Positions 57,622 to 64,000 of a stretch of DNA of 64,000 nucleotides are shown here, one piece after another (positions within the stretch are counted from its first letter, which is position 1; each line of letters starts with the position of its first letter). The position numbers were made by a program, and so were the translations under genes. Below the pieces are notes generated by a model that worked only from the letters and a program-made list of their open reading frames with translations, did no database searches and was not told the origin of the DNA. Source of the DNA: Lumbricus terrestris (lineage: Eukaryota; Annelida; Clitellata; Crassiclitellata; Lumbricidae); contig OX457039.1 of the NCBI GenBank assembly GCA_949752735.1, positions 22,980,830 to 23,044,829 of the forward strand. The letters are read 5' to 3'.

Positions 57622-59396
57622 CAGGGGTCTCAAACACGCGGCCCGCGGGCCGCATGCGGCCCGCGAACCCGGTTAATGCGGCCCGCGAACAGCTTCCTGG
57701 TTTTTGACTTTTTTCAAGTTAGAAATCGGTTTAAAAGAATTTTACAGTTCTTTTACGATTTGAACCAATGTTTAAACTGCTTTCTACTCCTTTTGGTTGG
57801 ACACTGAGTCCACAACAGCAGATATAGGCTAGGCTAGTGGACCTTCGGCAACGCCAAAGCAGAAGAATGCACAGCAAAGTTTTTATGCCGGTGTCGCAAA
57901 ATATAGTATCCCCGGAATAATCGTATCTGCCCAGATGATGAGAAGTTGAAAAATGTCACTACCGTGTGTGCTTACTTTTGCAAGTTAACGTCCATTTGCT
58001 TGGTTTTGAACAATGACATGCACTAACAGGTTTATTCCTATAATTTTGGTGACTTTGGTTTAGAGGACTTAGGAGATTTAGAATGCTTAAGAACGCTCAG
58101 AGTCTCTAGGCCAGGGGTCTCAAACACGCGGCCCGCGGGCCGCATGCGGCCCGCGAACCCAATTAATGCGGCCCGCGAGCAGCTTCCTGGTTTTTGATTT
58201 TTTTAAAGTTAAAAATCGGTTTAAAAGAATTTTGCAGTTCTTTTACGATTTGAATCAATGTTTAAACTGCTTTCCACTCCTTTTGATTGGACATTGAGTC
58301 CACAACAGCAGATATAGCCTAGGCATAATTATTATGCAGATGCATAATAATTATGCAGATGGATTTAGTTAGTGGACCTTCAGTGCGATGCAACGCCGAA
58401 GCAGAAGAATGCACAGCAAAAGTTTGTATGCCGGTGTCGCAAAATATAGTATCCCCGGAATAATCGTATCTCCCCAGATGATGAGAACTGAAAAATGCCA
58501 CTTCCGCGTGTGCTTATTTTTGCAAGTTAGCTTCCATTTGCTTTGTTTTGAACAATGACTCTAACAGGTAGGCCCTATGTTTATTCCTATAATTTTGGTG
58601 ACTTTGGTTCAGAGGACTTAGAACATTTAGAACACTTAAGAACACTCAGAGTCTGTAAGCCTAACTAAATTCGAGTTGAATTACTCTGAATATTGCTGAG
58701 GATACTTTAAAAATTAGAGTCATTTTAAATTTTTATTACAGCATAATTTCTTCAAATATAGCGCTCACGCATTTTTCGATAATTGGGATAGAATGGTTTT
58801 CCAATTTTGTTTGTAGTAGGCCTACCATTATAGTTTACACTTAAAATAATAATATTATGTGAATTTTACAGGACTATATCATCATTACAGTATTGTATGC
58901 TGCAATGACACATAATTAATTCCAGTTTCACGTGCACGATTAGACTATAATTTATTTTTATGTTGCCGCCCGCGAGTCATTCAAAATTTCCAAATGCGGC
59001 CCACATGCTGACTTGAGTTTGAGACCCCTGCTCTAGGCCAAACTAAATTCGAGTTGAATTACTCTGAACATTGCAAAAGATACTTTAAAAAATTAGTCAT
59101 TTTAAATTTTGATTACAGCATAATTTCTTCAATTATAGCGCCCACGCATTTTTAGATAATTGGGATAGAATGGTTTTCCAATTTTGTTTGTAATACCATT
59201 GTGGTTACACTTAAATATAACATTATGTGAATTTTACAGTGCTATATCATTACAGTATTGTAGGCTGCAATGACACATACATGTAACAAATTTCAGTTTC
59301 ACGTGCATGATTATCCTTAATTTTTATGTTGCGGCCCGAGAGTCATTCAAAATTTCCAAATGCGGCCCACATGCTGACTTGAGTTTGAGACCTCTG
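57622..59396. mobile_element. hAT-type element, outer copy, in the LINE C-terminus
   Basis: Ends CAGGGGTCTCAAACACGCGG and GAGTTTGAGACCTCTG, with identical 8-bp TSDs GTTTAGAG (57614-57621, 59397-59404). Removing it restores the LINE end ...AFRGTF. Non-coding, GCGGCCCGCG-rich ends. Interrupted by a second copy of the same family. Confidence 0.95.
58112..59030. mobile_element. hAT-type element, inner copy nested in its own family
   Basis: 919 bp with ends CAGGGGTCTCAAACACGCGG and TTTGAGACCCCTG and identical TSDs CTCTAGGC (58104-58111, 59031-59038). The TSD lies inside the outer copy's sequence, so the inner copy is younger. Its body is closely similar to the outer one. Confidence 0.96.
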
Positions 59397-59404
59397 GTTT
59401 AGAG

Positions 59405-59502
59405 GGACCTTCATGCATGACACCGGGGACGAGGTCATAGATTCATAGATGCATTTATTACTCTTCGGAGTAGATGTAATAATAGGAACTTGTCTGTTTT
59501 GA
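59405..59502 (+). pseudogene. RLE-LINE extreme C-terminus and short 3' UTR
   Basis: Continues the LINE frame past the hAT (RGTFMHDTGDEVIDS, TAG) and leads into (TAA)n. Confidence 0.8.
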
Positions 59503-59561
<59 letters not shown>

Positions 59562-59575
59562 TAATAATAATAATG

Positions 59576-59606
<31 letters not shown>

Positions 59607-59607
59607 G
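59503..59607. repeat. (TAA)n microsatellite
   Basis: Followed by GACGATTTATATAGCGCCG...GGACGCTGTACA (to about 59660), a LINE-like 3' tail fragment. Confidence 0.97.
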
Positions 59608-59727
59608 ACGATTTATATAGCGCCGTAGCTCAGCCGAGGCCGAAGGAAAGGACGCTGTACACGGGATTAATAATAATGGCACTTTTTAATCGAGGCACTT
59701 TCACGCAGTTGTACTGTGATGAGGGCC

Positions 59728-59794
59728 GTTAACTCTTGAACAAAGGACTTTTTGTGCTGCTTCTTGTAAAACATGTTACGTTTAATAAATGAAT

Positions 59795-59879
<85 letters not shown>

Positions 59880-59910
59880 GTCCTTTGTTCAAGAGTTAAC
59901 GTTTAATAAA

Positions 59911-59943
<33 letters not shown>

Positions 59944-59966
59944 TATTATTATTATTATTATTATTG
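59728..59966. repeat. (TAA)n tracts with inverted flanks
   Basis: GTTAACTCTTGAACAAAGGA at 59728 is mirrored by TCCTTTGTTCAAGAGTTAAC at 59881-59900, with (TAA)n between. GTTTAATAAATGAAT occurs directly repeated before and after. A second (AAT)n turns into (ATT)n at 59941. Confidence 0.9.
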
Positions 59967-60874
59967 GACCTCTTTTATTTTTAATCTATATTAATGATTT
60001 ACCTAATGTATCGCCTTCTATGTATTTTGTACTATTTGCTGATGATTCCAACTTATTTCATTCTGATAAATCTATTGATACCCTATTCGACACTGTTAAT
60101 TCTGAGCTTCACCGAGTCGTTGATTGGTTTCGATCAAATAAACTTACTCTAAATTTGGATAAAACCAACTACATCCTCTTCAGATCCCATAAGAAAAAAT
60201 ATCCCAATGAACTTCCTATTCTACTTATTGAAGGGACTCCTATCACCCAAGTAACATCCACAAAATTTTTGGGCGTATACATTGACCAGCATCTAAATTG
60301 GAAGGAACACATCAATAATATCTCTAGCAAAATTGCTAAGACTGTTGGTGTGCTTTTTCGCTCATCTAAACTGATTCCTGTCTCTATCCGGTCTATGCTA
60401 TACTATTCTCTTATTTATCCTTATTTAACCTACTGTAATTTAATTTGGACGTCTACTTACAAATCTAATTTTATCAGACTAGTCACCCTTCAAAAATATG
60501 CAATCCGTTTTATAGCTAATATTCCTCGCCGAGCCCACACCGCTCTGTATTTCAAGGAATTTGGATTATTAAAGATCGATCAAATTAGGCACTTGCAAAT
60601 AGGAGAGTTTATGTACCGTTATAACCATGGCCTATTACCACTTGTATTTAATGATTTCTTTAACCTTACCTCTGATCGCCACTCTTATTCAACTAGAAAA
60701 TTAACTGTTTATGACCTTCCCTACGCACATAATAATACTCGTCGATTCTCTATACAATATACTGGCTCCCAATGTTGGAACTCTCTCCCTACACATCTTC
60801 ATTCCCTACCTAACACAAGATTATTTAAGCATAAACTTCGCCTTTATCTACTTAAAACACTTCCTGATATGTAA
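59967..60874 (+). CDS. CR1/Jockey-like LINE reverse transcriptase C-terminal half, 5'-truncated
   Basis: Starts directly after (TTA)n with GPLLFLIYINDLPNVS; the annotated ATG at 60020 gives 284 codons but is not the original start. FADD at residues 6-9 is RT motif C. LTLNLDKTNYILF, then FLGVYIDQHLNWKEHI (thumb), AIRFIANIPRRAHT and SIQYTGSQCWNSLPTHL follow, the usual order for CR1/Jockey-group LINEs. Motifs A and B and the endonuclease are absent because of truncation. The frame is intact to the TAA at 60872-60874, so the copy is fairly young. Confidence 0.85.
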
Positions 60875-61223
60875 TGGTTAAGGTTTCTGCTCAGTGGTTT
60901 CGCCAAGCCCTTAGTTAAGTCTTTAGTTAAGTCATTATAGTTAAGAGTTGTTTTTCTCGTTATATACAGAAATGTCGATTGCTTAATTTGTTTTTCTCTC
61001 TTCCTCATCATTTTTTTTATTCCTGCAATTGAATGTTCTGTCATGTTTTTTCTTTTATATTTTACATGAATTATGGGTGGCCCTATTAGCGGGATTTTAC
61101 ATCCCTTCTGGGTCTCCCCTCTTCACCAAATTCATGTTAATGTATTATTCACTGCCATAATTGTATCATGTTTGTGTGTTGTTTTGGTTGAGGAAAAAAA
61201 ATTAAAATAAAAAAATAAAAAAA
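60875..61223 (+). other. 3' UTR and A-rich tail of the CR1/Jockey-like LINE
   Basis: Contains GGGTGGCCCTATTAGCGGGA...GGGTCTCCCC (61075-61120), a GC-rich hairpin region typical of these 3' UTRs, and an A-rich end from 61192. Confidence 0.65.
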
Positions 61224-61238
61224 ATTATTATTATTATT

Positions 61239-61312
<74 letters not shown>
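61224..61312. repeat. (TTA)n/(TAA)n microsatellite
   Basis: TTA run switching to TAA run; its end is the 5' boundary of the next LINE copy. Confidence 0.97.
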
Positions 61313-61313
<1 letters not shown>

Positions 61314-61727
61314 TCCGGTCTCTCACGCACAGACGGAAAAAGACCTGACGGAATGACTTTGATTCCGTGGCGAGGAGGACGCAGCCTCGTGTGGGATGCC
61401 ACCATCATAGACACGGTTGCTCCTTCCTACCGACATGCTACGGCTGCAATGGCGGGTGCGGCGGCTGAATTGGCCGACACGAGAAAAACTGCCAAGTACG
61501 ACCACCTGCTGGCCAACCACCACTTTGTCCCCGTGGCGCTGGAGACCATGGGCCCTATTAACAACAATGGACTTGATTTTATTAAGGACCTGGGAAAACG
61601 TCTAACATTAATTTCTGGAGATACTAAAGAGACATCTTACCTTTTTCAGCGTCTTTCTGCCTCCATCCAACGCTTTAACGCTATTTCTTTCCGTGGCACT
61701 TTTGCCCAACCAGACACTACCGAGTGA
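61313..61727 (+). CDS. RLE-LINE endonuclease, 5'-truncated copy (VIDT subfamily)
   Basis: Begins directly after (TAA)n (SGLSRTDGKRPDG) and is open to a TGA at 61725-61727. Keeps GRSLVWDATIIDT, the second half of the PD...D core, then AAELADTRKTAKY, FVPVALETMGPINNNGLDF and SIQRFNAISFRGTFAQ. The zinc knuckle and RT are missing. The 3' UTR is short and A-rich, then (TAA)n to 61838. Confidence 0.85.
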
Positions 61728-61838
61728 GTTGCCGTTCCAGAGCGAAATTAATTTTAAAAAAATAAAAATAAATAAATTTTAAAAAAAAAATAATAATAAT
61801 AATAATAATAATAATAGTAGTAATAATAATAATAATAA
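61728..61838. repeat. A-rich LINE tail and (TAA)n
   Basis: A-rich from 61754, TAA repeats from 61791 with one TAGTAG interruption. Confidence 0.9.
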
Positions 61839-63947
61839 GCTTCCCCGCGGGATCCGCAGGAGGCCCTGATGGCATCCGCCCCCAACACATCTTAGAATTG
61901 GTTGGCCAAGTGGACCTGGGCCCCGGGCTACTGTCGGCGATCACGGCCCTAGTCAACCTGCTGCTGGCTGGCTCGTGTCCCTCTGAGGTCCGTGCCACCC
62001 TCTTCGGTGGCACCCTCTTCGCTCTGCGGAAAAGCTCGGGTGGCCTGCGCCCGATTGTAATCGGCTATTACTGGCGCAGACTTACGGCCAAGTGCGCAAA
62101 CGCTTACGCGGCGCCTAGAGTGGTGGATTACATATTCCCGAGACAGGTGGGGGTTGGAGTTGCAGGGGGCTGCGAGGCGGCGGTGCATACAGCAAGACGA
62201 TTCTTGGATAACATGGACGACGAATCAATCCTGGTAAAATTAGATTTCTCCAACGCCTTCAATAGCCTCTTCAGAGATCAAATCACTCTTTGAAATGCTT
62301 CCTGAACTCGCTCCGTTTTGCTTTTTGGCCTATTCTGAACCATCGAATCTTAAATATGGCGCTTTCACCCCTTTGTCGCAGGTCGGACCCCAGCAAGGCG
62401 ATCCGCTTGGTCCTCTGCTGTATTGTTTACCTCTTCAACCCATCTTGGCTCAGATGTCGTAACCGCTTACTCTTGGCTTCCTCGACGATCTCACCCTGGG
62501 AGGAGGGCGAGCGTGGTGGCTGAGGACGTGGCACAATTGGAGTTTAAATGCAAAGATCTGGGTTTGCAACTCAACCGCTCCAAATGCGTGATAATCTCAA
62601 CTTCTCCCAGTATCGCAGAGGACAAACTTCCGCTGGAACTCTTTACAAGGACCAATCCCCAGAATGCTTCGCTCTTGGGAGCGCCTCTGTCGACCCTAGG
62701 GTCGCTGGAGGGGGCCTTGGATGCTCGCACGATCGAATTAAAGCGGATGATCGATAAGCTTTCTACCATTTCCATGCATGATGCTCTCATTCGGCTGAGG
62801 TACTCGCTCAGTGCGACGAGGCTGCTCCATACCTTGCGCTGCTGTCCTTGTGTTGACAACCCGGGACTATTACAATACGATGTAGCCTTGCGATCTGGCC
62901 TGGGCAGGGTTCTCAACCTCCCCTTATCGGATGACGCATGGCTTCAGGTCTCACTCTCCATCAAAAGGGGCGGACTGGGAATCCGATCGGTTACCTCGCT
63001 GGCACTACCCGCCTTTCTGGCTTCAGCCGCAGGGACCGATCTGCTCCAGTCCACCATGTTGAGAGACGCAACCTCAGCCGACCAACAACGCGAGGCACTG
63101 ACGACCAGAGGGTGCGAGGCTAGTGCCATGAAGTGCCCAGAGGGGAGTCTCGCCCATAAACAATCAGCATGGGACAAACCTCTGATCGACGGGGTAGTCT
63201 CTTGCCTACACGCCAGGTTCTCCGATCCAACAAATCAAGCACGCCTTAAGGCCATATCAGCCCCACACGCGGGAGACTGGGCTGCTGGCCCTCCCAATTA
63301 CTTGCTGTGGGCTTAGGTTTGACGACGAGTCGATCAGGGTGGCGGCGGGTTTGCGGCTGAGTGTTCCACTTTGCGGGCCACATGGGTGCCCATGCGGGGC
63401 CCCGGTGTTGGCAGATGGACATCACGGACTCTCCTGCGCGTTGGGACCGAGTCGCTTGCCGAGAGACGCAGCTCTGAACAATATCATCTTTCAGAGCTTG
63501 ATCCGTGCCGGCTATCCTTCTACAAAGGAGCCCTTGGGCCTCTTGAGAACGGACGGTAGGAGACCAGACGGCCTTACCCTGATCCCATGGCGCGTTGGGC
63601 GATGTCTCATCTGGGATGCAACCGTGATAGACACCTTGGCTGCATCCTACCTGCCAAACACCTCCCAAACTGTTGGTGCTGCTGCAGAGCGGGCATCGAC
63701 CCGAAAGATCGACAAATACACTGAGCTGTTGTCAACATACCATTTCACCCCTTTGGCCTTTGAAACCCTGGGCCCGATCAACAACGAAGGCCTGACGTTC
63801 CTATCCGACCTGGGTCAAAAGCTCTGCACTGTTACGGGGGACTCACGCGAAACAGCCTTCTTATTCCAACGTCTATCGCTTACAATTCAACAGTTTAACG
63901 CAGTAGCGTCTAGGGGCACTTTTGCCAGCCAAGAAATCGATGATTAG
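61839..63947 (+). pseudogene. RLE-LINE from RT start to end, with frameshifts (VIDT subfamily)
   Basis: Begins after (TAA)n with SFPAGSAGGPDGIRPQHIL. Contains FGGTLFALRKSSGGLRPI, ILVKLDFSNAF (motif A), then a frameshift/stop near 62292; PQQGDPLGPLLYCLPLQP (motif B) and LGFLDDLTLGG (motif C) near 62390-62510 in other frames. An open segment (62423-63316) covers the linker (LGIRSVTSLALPAFLASAAG; WDKPLIDGV). After a frameshift near 63290, 63339-63947 gives a clean knuckle CPCG...GHHGLSC, the core RRPDGLTLIPW...WDATVIDT and an end ASRGTFASQEIDD. At least three disruptions. Confidence 0.87.
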
Positions 63948-64000
63948 GGCCATTCTGGACTGGTTTTTAAACAAGTAGTTAGCAATAAAGTCCCTGAGGG
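63948..64000 (+). other. LINE 3' UTR, cut by the window end
   Basis: Ends AATAAAGTCCCTGAGGG, the left half of the stem-loop motif seen at 25973, 36581 and 36664. Confidence 0.55.

Overview
This window looks like repeat-dense, intergenic DNA from an animal genome. The evidence is spliced transposon genes with GT/AG introns, several metazoan LINE types, hAT elements with 8-bp target-site duplications (TSDs), a Polinton/Maverick-type element, a tRNA-headed SINE and a long AT-rich satellite. I recognise no host protein-coding gene. The element mix and frequent taggcct words would suit a marine invertebrate, but the species cannot be fixed from the sequence.

Layout. 1-3.83 kb: a foldback-type element with long, unequal inverted arms. 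4.3-5.16 kb: a candidate non-autonomous Helitron, then a (TC)n microsatellite and a SINE head. 6.03-8.31 kb: an inverted-repeat element with a second one nested inside. 8.3-9.5 kb: GC-rich DNA with CRE, NRF-1-like and TATA motifs. 9.5-20.5 kb: a 45-bp satellite with layered higher-order repeats, including a 2,532-bp block present twice. 21.6-22.9 kb: a hAT element. 23.8-27.3 kb: LINE copies of a family with a C-terminal restriction-like endonuclease (RLE). 28.77-30.75 kb: an internally deleted transposon with 8-bp TSDs and a protein I cannot classify. 31.0-32.4 kb: a CR1/L2-like LINE tail split by a hAT that itself holds a second hAT. 32.4-35.5 kb: a nearly complete RTE-like LINE on the minus strand. 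36-42.8 kb: a queue of RLE-LINE copies joined by (TAA)n. 42.98-54.61 kb: an 11.6-kb Polinton-like element inserted in the N-terminal region of another RLE-LINE. 54.6-59.45 kb: the rest of that LINE, broken near its 3' end by a hAT nested in a hAT. 60-61.2 kb: a CR1/Jockey-like LINE. 61.3-64 kb: two more RLE-LINE copies.

How it fits together. Every RLE-LINE copy is on the plus strand. Several are 5'-truncated directly against (TAA)n, and many end in (TAA)n. This suggests that each new copy used the (TAA)n tail of an earlier one as its target, a habit described for Dong (R4 clade). DNA transposons then landed in these LINEs, so TSDs give a relative order of events. The most notable single object is the Polinton-like element: matching GTCCAT flanks, about 430-bp terminal inverted repeats, and one protein-primed DNA polymerase B gene that can be modelled as five exons of consistent phase, with one premature TAG and no visible integrase, ATPase, protease or capsid gene.
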